This document shows positions 43,521 through 51,343 of a stretch of DNA of 64,000 nt, piece after piece. The notes below the pieces were generated by a model. The model was not told the DNA's origin and searched no databases. It was given only the letters and a program-made list of their open reading frames with translations. The translations under genes were made by a program, and so were the position numbers. Location of the stretch: contig NZ_RAQQ01000001.1 of assembly GCF_003610785.1 (NCBI RefSeq), positions 492,435 to 556,434 of the forward strand, given 5' to 3'. Source of the DNA: Micromonospora globbae. Lineage in GTDB: Bacteria; Actinomycetota; Actinomycetes; Mycobacteriales; Micromonosporaceae. Positions within the stretch are counted from its first letter, which is position 1; the number at the start of each line of letters is the position of its first letter.

Positions 43521-44510
43521 GTGTCCGGCAGCGTCGTGGTCGGGCTCGACATCGGAGGTACGTCCACCCGCGCCACCGCCCTGACACTCGACGGGGAGCG
43601 GTTGGGCACCGGCCGGGGCGGGGGCGGGAACCCGACCAGCCACGGCGCCGAGCGGGCGGCGGCGGAACTGCTCACCGCGCTGCGCGGGGCGCTCGCCGGA
43701 GTCGACCCGGCGCGGGTGCGCGCGGGCGCCATCGGCCTGGCCGGTGCGGGGCGGCTGCTCGCCGACCCGGCCGGGCGCGCCGCCTTCGACCGGGCGTGGC
43801 ACGACGCCGGGCTGCGCTGCCCGTACGCCGTGCACGGCGACGCCCTCGTCGCGTACGCCTCGGGCACGGCCGCCCCCGACGGCACGGTGCTCGTCGCCGG
43901 CACCGGGGCGATCGCCGCCGAGGTACGCGACCTGCGGCTGGACCGCGTGGCGGACGGGCACGGATGGCTGCTCGGCGACGCCGGCTCCGGCTTCTGGCTG
44001 GGCCGGGAGGCGGTCCGCGCCCTCCTGGCCGACCTGGACGCCGGCCGCGCGCCCACGCCCCTCGGCCGGCAGGTGCTCACCGACCTGCTCGGCGCCCCCG
44101 ACGTGGCCCCCCGCCCCCGCGACACCGTCGACGCGCTGATCCAGGCGGTCACCCGGCGACCGCCCGTCGAGTTGGCCCGGCTCGCGCCGCACGTCGTGGC
44201 CGCCGCGGTGGCCGGGGAGCCCGCCGGCACCGAGCTGATCACCGCTGCGGCCGGTCATCTCGTGACGAGCGTGAGCAGGATCCGGCCGGCCGGCGCGACG
44301 AGCCCGCTCGTGCTCGGCGGCGGGTTGCTGACCGGCGACACCCCGCTCGCCGCCGCCGTCCGGGTCGAGGCAGCCCGGCGCTGGCCGGACGCGCCGCTGC
44401 GCTCGGCCGGGGACGGCGCCGCCGCCGCGGCCTGGTTGGCCGCCCGCGACCTGCCCGAGGTGGACGACCCGGTGGCCCTGCACACCCGCCTGGTGCCGAC
44501 CGCCACCTGA
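43521..44510 (+). CDS. BadF/BadG-type N-acetylglucosamine kinase-like ATPase
   Basis: A 329-residue ASKHA-fold kinase. The phosphate-1 loop is VVVGLDIGGTSTRATAL, phosphate-2 VLVAGTGAIAAEV, then GWLLGDAGSGFWLGREAV and the adenosine loop LVLGGGLLTGDTP. It is probably a cytoplasmic GlcNAc (or related amino-sugar) kinase, inferred from the family and the flanking NgcEFG systems. GTG 43521 is chosen because AGGAGG lies eight bases upstream; ATG 43488 is in frame but lacks one. It is divergent from RpiR. Its 3' end is the first unit of a threefold tandem repeat. Confidence 0.85.
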   Translation: MSGSVVVGLDIGGTSTRATALTLDGERLGTGRGGGGNPTSHGAERAAAELLTALRGALAGVDPARVRAGAIGLAGAGRLLADPAGRAAFDRAWHDAGLRCPYAVHGDALVAYASGTAAPDGTVLVAGTGAIAAEVRDLRLDRVADGHGWLLGDAGSGFWLGREAVRALLADLDAGRAPTPLGRQVLTDLLGAPDVAPRPRDTVDALIQAVTRRPPVELARLAPHVVAAAVAGEPAGTELITAAAGHLVTSVSRIRPAGATSPLVLGGGLLTGDTPLAAAVRVEAARRWPDAPLRSAGDGAAAAAWLAARDLPEVDDPVALHTRLVPTAT

Positions 44511-44582
44511 CCCCGCGCCGTCCCGGGCGCCACCTGAACCCCGTGCCATCCCGGGCGCCACCTGAACCCCGCGCCATCCCGG
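44499..44582. repeat. Threefold ~28-bp tandem repeat spanning the kinase stop codon
   Basis: Three near-identical units beginning GCGCCACCTGA (first as CCGCCACCTGA) and ending GCC(A/G)TCCCGG. The first contains the last codons and TGA of the kinase gene. Just after come the 20-bp palindrome GGCGCCGTGCGCACGGCGCC (44581-44600) and arms GGATCCTGGA / TCCAGGATCC (44637-44646, 44682-44691). Together these fill the 256-bp convergent gap and may terminate both transcripts. Confidence 0.75.
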
Positions 44583-44766
44583 CGCCGTGCGCACGGCGCC
44601 GGGGACTCGCGGGCGATGCGGACGTGGGATCGCGCAGGATCCTGGATGCAGTGCCCTCCGACACCGCGCGAGAGGCCCGTTTCCAGGATCCAGCACGATC
44701 TTCCGGCACCCACCCCGACCGCCCTGGCGGTCGGAAGCGGTCACCCGCGCGCGGATGTGGCCCCGC

Positions 44767-45675
44767 CTACTTGAGCTGGCCCGCCGTGAGGCCCGCCTGC
44801 ACCTGGCGCTGGAAGAGCACGTACACCGCGAGCACCGGCAGCGTGGCGATGGTCAGGCCGGCGAAGAGGCCGCTGTAGTCGCCCTGGTAGCCCTGGCTGA
44901 CCGCGAGCGCGGTGAGTCCCTGCGCCAGCACCCACTTGGAGTCGTCACCCTGCATGAGCACCTGCGGCAGGATGAACTGGTTCCACTGGCTCAGGAAGTT
45001 GAAGATCGCGATGCTGATCAGTCCCGGTCGGGCCATCGGCAGCATCACCCGGAAGAAGAGCCGGAAGTGGCCGCAGCCGTCGATGAGCGCCGCCTCGGCG
45101 ACCGCCGTCGGCAGCGTCCGGAAGAACGCCGTGAGGAAGAAGACCGTGAACGGCAGCGAGTACGCCGCGTACACCAGGATGAGCCCCGTCCACGTGCCGA
45201 AGAGGCCGGCGTTGCGCACCACGAAGAACAGCGGCACGAGCGCCAGGAAGACGGGGAACATCATCCCGCCGACGAACAGGTAGTAGACGACCTGCCGGCC
45301 GCGGAACTCGTACCGGGCGAAGACGTACGCGGCCGTGGCGCCCAGGAGCATGGTCAGGGTCAGCGACCCGGCCACCACGATGGCGCTGTTCAGGAAGTAC
45401 CGGCCGATGTGCGCCTCGGTCCAGGCCCGCGCCCAGTTCTCGAACCGCAGCGCGCCGGGCAGCCCCCACGGGTCGGACAGGATCTCCCCGTCGCTCTTGA
45501 ACGAGCTGAGGAACATCCACAGCAGCGGCAGGACGGTCAGGGCGCCCCACACCAGCAGGAACCCGTGCGAGAAGACGTTGGCGGCACCGGTCTCGCGGCG
45601 GGGCTTCCGGTCCCGCGACGCCCGGCGGTCACCCGCCGCGGTGCCCTCGGACGCGGGCTTGTCGAGAATGGTCAC
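44767..45675 (-). CDS. GlcNAc/chitobiose-type ABC permease, copy 2 (NgcG-like)
   Basis: A 302-residue MalG-type permease, paralogue of 38269-39201: shared stretches include ENWARAWTEAHIGRYFLNSA-type sequence, LILVYAAYSLPFTVFFLTAF and the EAA loop VAEAALIDGCGHFRLFFRVM. The GTG at 45675 overlaps the NgcF-like stop (GTGA). It is the last gene of the second transporter set and converges on the sugar kinase gene. Confidence 0.9.
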   Translation of the reverse strand: MTILDKPASEGTAAGDRRASRDRKPRRETGAANVFSHGFLLVWGALTVLPLLWMFLSSFKSDGEILSDPWGLPGALRFENWARAWTEAHIGRYFLNSAIVVAGSLTLTMLLGATAAYVFARYEFRGRQVVYYLFVGGMMFPVFLALVPLFFVVRNAGLFGTWTGLILVYAAYSLPFTVFFLTAFFRTLPTAVAEAALIDGCGHFRLFFRVMLPMARPGLISIAIFNFLSQWNQFILPQVLMQGDDSKWVLAQGLTALAVSQGYQGDYSGLFAGLTIATLPVLAVYVLFQRQVQAGLTAGQLK

Positions 45676-46580
45676 GAGTACTCGATCCGATCACGCCGGG
45701 CGGCCCGCAGCGCCAGCACCGCCACCGACAGGGTCAGGAAGAACAGCACCACGCCGATCGCGGAGGCGTACCCGAACTTGCTCTCGCTGCCGAACGCCGT
45801 CTCGTACATCCGCAGCCCGATGACGTCGGAGGAGAAGTTGGGCCCCCCGTTGGTCATCTGCTGGATGAGGATGAACCCGTCCAGTGCCGCGATCGCCAGG
45901 TAGATCCAGGCCACCTGCACGGTGTCCCACAGCAGCGGAATGGTGATCCGCCGCAGGGTGGTCCACCGGGACGCGCCGTCGAGCAGCACCGCCTCGTAGA
46001 TGTCGCGGGGGATGGCCGACATGGCCGCGCCGAAGAGCACCACGTAGAAGCCGACGTTGGCCCAGACCATCACCGCGAGCACGCACCAGAAGGCCGTCCG
46101 GGGGTCGCCCAGCCAGGTCGGGGCGGGCAGGCCGACGGCGCGCAGAGCGCCGTTGAGCAGGCCGCTGTTGGGGTGGTAGACCTCCTTCCAGAGCAGGGCG
46201 ATGATGACCACCGAGAGCACCTGCGGGAAGAAGTAGACCATCCGGTACACGGCCGTGCCGCGCACGCCGGTGACCCCCGCCCGGCCCTTGCGGCCACCCA
46301 TGCTGAGCATCGTGGCGAAGAACAGGCCGAGCCCGATCGTCAGCACCGGCACGATGGCGAGCAGCAGCGCGTTGTTCTTGAGCGCGTTCCACACCCGCCC
46401 GTCGTGCAGCAGCGTCTCGAAGTTCGCCAGCCCCACCGGGTCGGCCTCCGCCGAGTAGCCGAGCCAGTCGGTGGTCGAGATCTGGAACGCCTGGAGGTAC
46501 GGCGACACGACGAAGATGACGTAGAGCAGCACCGGCGGCACGAGGAACGTGACGATCAGCGGGTACTTGCCATGTCTCAC
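45672..46580 (-). CDS. GlcNAc/chitobiose-type ABC permease, copy 2 (NgcF-like)
   Basis: A 302-residue MalF-type permease starting with GTG at 46580, reading RHGKYPLIVTFLVPPVLLYV; the EAA loop is [20 protein letters not shown]. It parallels copy 1 (RHGRYPFIIGFLAIP) in length and helix pattern. It lies 67 bases downstream of the copy-2 binding protein, with a 9-bp stem-loop between them, and overlaps the NgcG-like gene by four bases. Confidence 0.9.
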   Translation of the reverse strand: MRHGKYPLIVTFLVPPVLLYVIFVVSPYLQAFQISTTDWLGYSAEADPVGLANFETLLHDGRVWNALKNNALLLAIVPVLTIGLGLFFATMLSMGGRKGRAGVTGVRGTAVYRMVYFFPQVLSVVIIALLWKEVYHPNSGLLNGALRAVGLPAPTWLGDPRTAFWCVLAVMVWANVGFYVVLFGAAMSAIPRDIYEAVLLDGASRWTTLRRITIPLLWDTVQVAWIYLAIAALDGFILIQQMTNGGPNFSSDVIGLRMYETAFGSESKFGYASAIGVVLFFLTLSVAVLALRAARRDRIEYS

Positions 46581-46606
46581 GAGGACCTACTCCCGGAAGC
46601 GGTGGA

Positions 46607-46640
46607 CCGGTGGGGACGGCGCCGGGCCCGCCCCCACCGG
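46607..46640 (-). promoter_or_regulatory. Intercistronic stem-loop after second ngcE
   Basis: CCGGTGGGG / CCCCACCGG, 9-bp stem with 16-base loop, between the binding-protein stop and the NgcF-like start. It has the same position as the hairpin after the xyloglucan binding-protein gene and is probably an mRNA stabiliser or partial terminator. Confidence 0.5.
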
Positions 46641-46647
46641 CCGGACG

Positions 46648-48063
46648 TCACGCGGTCCGCTTGTACTTCTTGATCGAGCTGTCCTGGGCGATCGAGTCGG
46701 CGCCCTTCTGGCACTGGTCGAGGAACTCGGCCGGGCCGATGCGGCCGCTGAAGAACTCGCCGCACGCCGCGTCGACGAGCTCGCGCTCCAGCTTCCGGTA
46801 GTAGTTGTTGTAGACCCAGTTGAAGCCGTTGCTGCCGGAGGCGTCCAGCGCCTTCACGACGGACGCGAGGCCGAACGGCAGGTCGACACCCTCGGTGGAC
46901 CCGGCCACGATGGTGAGGCTGGAGACCTTGCGGGTGAAGTCCTGGGCGCCCTTCTTCGACAGCATGACCCGGAAGTACTCCAGGCCGCCGGCGAGGTTCT
47001 TGGCCTTGGCCGGCACCATGAACGGCTCGCCGGCGGTGCCGCGGATCGCCTCGAACGGCAGCTTGTCGCCGCTGCCGAGGCTCGGCGTCGGCTGGATCGT
47101 CATGTTGAAGCCCTCGGGGGTCACCTTCTTCTGCTCGCTCTCCAGCCAGGAGCCGCAGGAGATGAAGGCCGCCTTGCCCTGGCACCACGCGGTCTGCGAC
47201 TGCACGTGGTCCAGGCCCGGCGAACCGTCGAGGATGTACTTGTCCTTGACGATCTGGTGCCACGCGTCGGCGGCCGCCTTCATGGCGTCGGACTTCCACG
47301 CGTTCGGCTCGAGGTTGTCGATCGCGGTGGCCACCGACGGCCCGCCGAACTTGATGGCGGTGGCGATGAGCGGCCAGCTCATGTAGCGGGGGTGCTTGCC
47401 CGCGTACGTCCAGGGGGCGATGCCCGCGGCCTTGATCTGCTTGCAGAGCGCGATGTGCTCGTCCCAGGTCTTCGCGTACGACCAGCCGCGGTCGGCGAAG
47501 AGCTTCGTGGAGTGCCAGATGCCGTACGCGGTGTAGGTGTAGTTGAGCACGAGGAACTTGCCGTCGTACGACCCGACCTCGACGGCGCCGGGCAGGAGGG
47601 TGTCCTTCACCGTCTTGCCGGGGATGTCGAGGCTCGGCGCGTTGAGCAGGTCGCCGAGGTCGGCGATGGCGTTCTGGGAGACCAGGCCGTTGAAGTCGAT
47701 CTGCCCGGCGCCGGAGTTGTTGACCACGTCCGGCGGGGTGCCGTCCACGAACCGCGGCTGGAGCGTCTTGTTGATCTCCTGCGTCGCGGAGTGCTTGATC
47801 TCGGCCTTCGGGTACTTCTCCTTGTACATGGCCTCGTGGGCCTTGGCGTACTCCTCGCCGAACCCGCCGTTGAAGATCACCACCTCCAGCGGCGCGTCCT
47901 CCTTGACGCCCAGCGGGTTCTGGTCACTCTTCGTGCCCTTGTAGGTGTCGCCGGCGTCGTCGTCGCCACCTCCACCGGTGGCACAGCCGGCCAGCAGACC
48001 GGCGGCGGGAGTGGCCAGCAGACCCGCGGCGGCGGTCCGCCGCAGGATGTCACGCCTGTTCAT
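46648..48063 (-). CDS. ngcE: N-acetylglucosamine/diacetylchitobiose-binding lipoprotein, copy 2
   Basis: A 471-residue NgcE-type solute-binding protein. The leader has an RRDILRRTAAAGLLATPAAG twin-arginine segment and lipobox LLAGC; the mature chain runs NPLGVKEDAPLEVVIFNGG. Conserved blocks (TPPDVVNNSGAGQIDFNGLV, FISCGSWLESEQKKVTPEGF) parallel copy 1, but the sequences have diverged enough for ligand preference to differ. ATG 48063 follows GAGGAGAG. It heads its own ngcEFG operon, with ACTGTTG/AGTGTTG heptamers upstream resembling those of the RpiR locus. Confidence 0.88.
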   Translation of the reverse strand: MNRRDILRRTAAAGLLATPAAGLLAGCATGGGGDDDAGDTYKGTKSDQNPLGVKEDAPLEVVIFNGGFGEEYAKAHEAMYKEKYPKAEIKHSATQEINKTLQPRFVDGTPPDVVNNSGAGQIDFNGLVSQNAIADLGDLLNAPSLDIPGKTVKDTLLPGAVEVGSYDGKFLVLNYTYTAYGIWHSTKLFADRGWSYAKTWDEHIALCKQIKAAGIAPWTYAGKHPRYMSWPLIATAIKFGGPSVATAIDNLEPNAWKSDAMKAAADAWHQIVKDKYILDGSPGLDHVQSQTAWCQGKAAFISCGSWLESEQKKVTPEGFNMTIQPTPSLGSGDKLPFEAIRGTAGEPFMVPAKAKNLAGGLEYFRVMLSKKGAQDFTRKVSSLTIVAGSTEGVDLPFGLASVVKALDASGSNGFNWVYNNYYRKLERELVDAACGEFFSGRIGPAEFLDQCQKGADSIAQDSSIKKYKRTA

Positions 48064-48136
48064 GCTCTCTCCTCGGTTCGGGCCGGGCGGCCGTCGGTTT
48101 ATGGGGGTGGCGGCCGCCGTACGAGGCGCAGGGGGA

Positions 48137-48177
48137 ACTGTTGATTCTCTTCAGTTCACTCAGTGTTGCTGAAGAAT
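48137..48177 (-). promoter_or_regulatory. Candidate control region of the second ngcEFG set
   Basis: Contains ACTGTTG (48137-48143), AGTGTTG and the inverted repeat TCTTCAG-N15-CTGAAGA (within about 48147-48176). The heptamers differ by one base from the ACTGTTA cluster at 43349-43428. No clear -35/-10 pair could be fixed. Confidence 0.4.
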
Positions 48178-48266
48178 TTCTACGGCAGTGGGGCGCGGAC
48201 TTCAAGACCTGGGAACCGAACCGTTATCCACCGTCCGTCCACGACATCCTCCGCCGAAACGCGGCC

Positions 48267-48296
48267 GGGCCCGGTCAGGCGCACCTGACCGGGCCC
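48267..48296 (-). terminator. Terminator of the aminotransferase-dehydrogenase operon
   Basis: Perfect 13-bp stem GGGCCCGGTCAGG / CCTGACCGGGCCC with loop CGCA, 17 bases after the dehydrogenase stop on the minus strand. Confidence 0.85.
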
Positions 48297-48313
48297 CGCG
48301 CGTCGCGGATCGT

Positions 48314-49804
48314 TCAGCTCTGGGTGGGGAACCCGAGGTTGACCCCGCCGTGCCGGGGGTCGAGCCAGCGGCTGGTGACCACCTTGGCACGGGTGAAGAA
48401 GCGCACCCCGTCCTCACCGTGCGCGTGCAGGTCGCCGAAGAGCGAGGACTTCCAGCCGCCGAACGAGTGGTACGCCATCGGCACCGGGATCGGCACGTTG
48501 ATGCCCACCATGCCGACCTCCACCTCGTGCTGGTACCGGCGGGCCGCGCCGCCGTCGTTGGTGAAGATCGCCGTGCCGTTGCCGTACGGGTTCGCGTTGA
48601 CCAGCTCCAGCGCCTCGGCGTACGACCCGACCCGGAGCACGCTCAGCACCGGACCGAAGATCTCGTCCGTGTAGATCGACATCTCCGGCGTGACCCGGTC
48701 GAAGAGGGTCGGTCCCAGCCAGAACCCGCCCGGGTCGCCGTCCGGCTGGACGTCCCGGCCGTCCACCACGGCGACCGCGCCGGCCGCCACCCCCGCCTCC
48801 ACGTAGGAGCGGACCCGGGCCGCGTGTGCCGCGGTCACCAGCGGTCCCATGTCGCAGCCGCGCCGCCCGTCCCCGGTACGCAGCCCCGCCATCCGCTCGG
48901 CGATCCGCGCGACCAGCGCGTCGCCGATCGGCTCCACGGCGACCAGCGCGGAGATCGCCATGCACCGCTCCCCCGCCGAGCCGAAGCCCGCGTTGACCGC
49001 CGCGTCGGCGGCGAGGTCGAGGTCCGCGTCCGGGAGCACCACCATGTGGTTCTTGGCGCCGCCCAGCGCCTGCACCCGCTTGCCGGCCGCCGTGCCGCGC
49101 TGGTAGACGTACCGGGCGATCGGGGTGGAGCCGACGAACGACACCGCCCGCACCTCCGGGTGGTCCAGCAGCGCGTCGACCGCCTCCTTGTCGCCGTTGA
49201 CCACGTTCAGCACGCCGTCGGGCAGGCCGGCCTCGGCGAACCACTCGGCCAGCAGGAGCGCCGCGCTCGGGTCCTTCTCGCTCGGCTTGAGCACGACCGC
49301 GTTGCCGCAGGCCACAGCGATCGGCACGAACCACAGCGGCACCATGACGGGGAAGTTGAACGGCGAGACCACCGCGACCACCCCGAGCGGCTGCCGCAGG
49401 GTGTACGAGTCGACCTCGGTGGAGACGTTCTCGCTGAACGCGCCGCGCAGCGCCGAGGGGATGCCGCAGGCGTACTCGATCACCTCGAGCCCGCGCTGCA
49501 CCTCCCCCGCGGCGTCGGCGAGCACCTTGCCGTGCTCGGCGGTGATCACCTCGGCGAGGCGGTCGCGCCGCGCGTGCACCAGCTCCCGGAACGCGAACAG
49601 CACGGCGCTCCGCTTCGCCAGCGACGCGTCCCGCCAGGACCGGGCCGCGCGCGCCGCGGCCTCGACGGCCACCGCCACGTCCGCGGTCGAGGCCAGCGCG
49701 ACCTCACCGGTACGCCGCCCGGTGGCCGGGTCGAAGACGTCACCGCGCCGCTCCGACGTGCCGACGAACCGCTTGCCCTCCACGAAGTGCCCGATGAGGG
49801 TCAT
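48314..49804 (-). CDS. mmsA: CoA-acylating methylmalonate-semialdehyde dehydrogenase
   Basis: A 496-residue aldehyde dehydrogenase of the MmsA subfamily. NAD-site and catalytic regions are VVSPFNFPVMVPLWFVPIA, LGGAKNHMVVLPDADL and AGFGSAGERCMAISALVAV, the Cys being the catalytic thiol; PIPVPMAYHSFGGWKSSLFG is typical of MmsA. It converts malonic or methylmalonic semialdehyde to acetyl- or propionyl-CoA with CoA and NAD. The ATG overlaps the transaminase stop (ATGA). With the transaminase it should complete beta-alanine or 3-aminoisobutyrate degradation, from pyrimidine or valine catabolism. Confidence 0.92.
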   Translation of the reverse strand: MTLIGHFVEGKRFVGTSERRGDVFDPATGRRTGEVALASTADVAVAVEAAARAARSWRDASLAKRSAVLFAFRELVHARRDRLAEVITAEHGKVLADAAGEVQRGLEVIEYACGIPSALRGAFSENVSTEVDSYTLRQPLGVVAVVSPFNFPVMVPLWFVPIAVACGNAVVLKPSEKDPSAALLLAEWFAEAGLPDGVLNVVNGDKEAVDALLDHPEVRAVSFVGSTPIARYVYQRGTAAGKRVQALGGAKNHMVVLPDADLDLAADAAVNAGFGSAGERCMAISALVAVEPIGDALVARIAERMAGLRTGDGRRGCDMGPLVTAAHAARVRSYVEAGVAAGAVAVVDGRDVQPDGDPGGFWLGPTLFDRVTPEMSIYTDEIFGPVLSVLRVGSYAEALELVNANPYGNGTAIFTNDGGAARRYQHEVEVGMVGINVPIPVPMAYHSFGGWKSSLFGDLHAHGEDGVRFFTRAKVVTSRWLDPRHGGVNLGFPTQS

Positions 49805-51099
49805 GCCGGCACCCCCGCCGCCGTCCGGATCGCCTCGACGAGGATGGCCAGCCCCTCGCGGGCCTCCTCCTCGGTGAGCGTGAGGGGTGGGCCCATCCGG
49901 AGCACGTTGCCGTAGAGGCCGCCCTTGCCGACCAGCAGCCCACCCTCCCGGCACGCCTCGAACACGCGGGCGGTCCGGGCCGGATCCGGCTCGGCGCTGC
50001 CCGGGTGGACGAACTCGACGGCGAGCATCAGCCCCTTGCCGCGTACCTCGGCCACGCAGTCCAGGTCGGCCACGGCGGCGCGCAGACCGTCGAGGAGGAT
50101 CGCGCCGGTGCGGGCGGCGTTGGCCTGCAGGTCGTGGTCGAGCAGGTAGTCGAGCACCGCGTTGCCGGCGGCCGTGGACACCGGGTTGCCGCCGAAGGTG
50201 GAGAAGCTGATGGCCGGCACCGACTCCAGCACCTCGGCCCGGCCCACCACGCCGGCGAGCGCGAAGCCGTTGCCGATGCCCTTGGCGAACGTGAGCAGGT
50301 CCGGGGTGATCCCGTGCGCCTGGTAGCCCCAGAAGTGCTCGCCCGTACGCCCCCAGCCGGTCTGCACCTCGTCGGCGATGAACAGGATGCCCGTCTCGTC
50401 GAGCACCTTCTTCCACGCCGCGAAGAGCCCGTCCGGCGGGTGGACGAAGCCGCCGACGCCCTGGATCGGCTCGGCGATCAGCGCCGCCACGTCCCCAGCC
50501 GTCTGGGTGGCGAGCACCTCGCGCAGGTCCTCCACGGCGGCGTCGACCTGCTCGTCGGGGCCCAGCCGGGCGAGCAGGCCGCGCAGCCGCTCGCCGGAGT
50601 GCAACCAGGCCACCTGGAGGGGGTTGAGCGGGCTGGCCGACCAGCCGCGGTTGCCGGTGACGCCCATCGCCGCGTACGACCGGCCGTGATAGCTGTTGCG
50701 GACGGCCAGGATCTGGTGCGAGCGGCGGTGGTTGGTGGCGACCAGCAGCGCCGCCTCGTTGGCCTCGGTGCCCGAGTTGGTGAAGAAGACGCGGGCGTCC
50801 GGGATCCCCGACAGTCGGGCGATCTTCTCGGCCAGCTCGACCTGCTGGCGGATGAGGTAGAGCGTGGAGCTGTGCACCACGCCGGTACGCACCTGCCGCT
50901 CGACCGCCTCGCGGACCTCGGGGATGTCGTAGCCGAGCATGGTGGTCAGGACCCCGCCGAAGAAGTCCAGATAGGTGCGGCCCTGGGCGTCGGTCACCCG
51001 CCGGCCCGAGCCGGAGACCAGCTCGATCGGTTCGTCGTAGTAGAGCGGCATCCAGGAGGGGAGCACGGCCCGGTGCCGGGCCAACAGATCGCTGGTCAT
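49801..51099 (-). CDS. Class III (omega-amino acid) aminotransferase
   Basis: A 432-residue PLP-dependent fold-I transaminase. The acceptor site is FFTNSGTEANEAALLVAT, the PLP Asp lies in FIADEVQTGWGRTG and the Schiff-base Lys in LLTFAKGIGNGFALA. The pattern fits the AGXT2-like/beta-alanine or 3-aminoisobutyrate transaminase group rather than GabT. ATG 51099 follows AAGGGTG. It is the first gene of a two-gene operon with mmsA, so its product aldehyde is likely malonic or methylmalonic semialdehyde. Ornithine or acetylornithine activity is less likely given the partner. Confidence 0.87.
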   Translation of the reverse strand: MTSDLLARHRAVLPSWMPLYYDEPIELVSGSGRRVTDAQGRTYLDFFGGVLTTMLGYDIPEVREAVERQVRTGVVHSSTLYLIRQQVELAEKIARLSGIPDARVFFTNSGTEANEAALLVATNHRRSHQILAVRNSYHGRSYAAMGVTGNRGWSASPLNPLQVAWLHSGERLRGLLARLGPDEQVDAAVEDLREVLATQTAGDVAALIAEPIQGVGGFVHPPDGLFAAWKKVLDETGILFIADEVQTGWGRTGEHFWGYQAHGITPDLLTFAKGIGNGFALAGVVGRAEVLESVPAISFSTFGGNPVSTAAGNAVLDYLLDHDLQANAARTGAILLDGLRAAVADLDCVAEVRGKGLMLAVEFVHPGSAEPDPARTARVFEACREGGLLVGKGGLYGNVLRMGPPLTLTEEEAREGLAILVEAIRTAAGVPA

Positions 51100-51343
51100 C
51101 GTCGCACCCTTCGGTTCGCGGTTATCGAACGCTTTCACCACGCCTGGTCGGGGGCAAGTGTCAGCCTGTAGCGCGAGAGTCCGCCGGGCCTGACAGACCG
51201 TCAAGCCGGGAGGGCCGTCGATTCCGCCGTCCGGGACCCGTTCCCGGTGGCGCCGGACCCGTCGTGACCAGCGTTTCCGCGCCACCGGCCGGCACCCTTT
51301 CGGTCCGGCCACCCGCTCCCGCGCCGGCCGGTACCATCCGAGC

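Noticed and set aside
44711..44760. Plus-strand frames around 44587-45903 and the many long minus or plus Arg/Pro-rich frames elsewhere
   Set aside because: They are antisense or shifted shadows of genes with recognisable domains and have Arg/Ala/Pro-rich composition typical of GC-rich shadow frames.
49805..50416. Apparent N-terminal extension of mmsA giving a 700-residue protein
   Set aside because: The extension is an out-of-frame reading of the aminotransferase gene; the MmsA start at 49804 overlaps its stop in ATGA.
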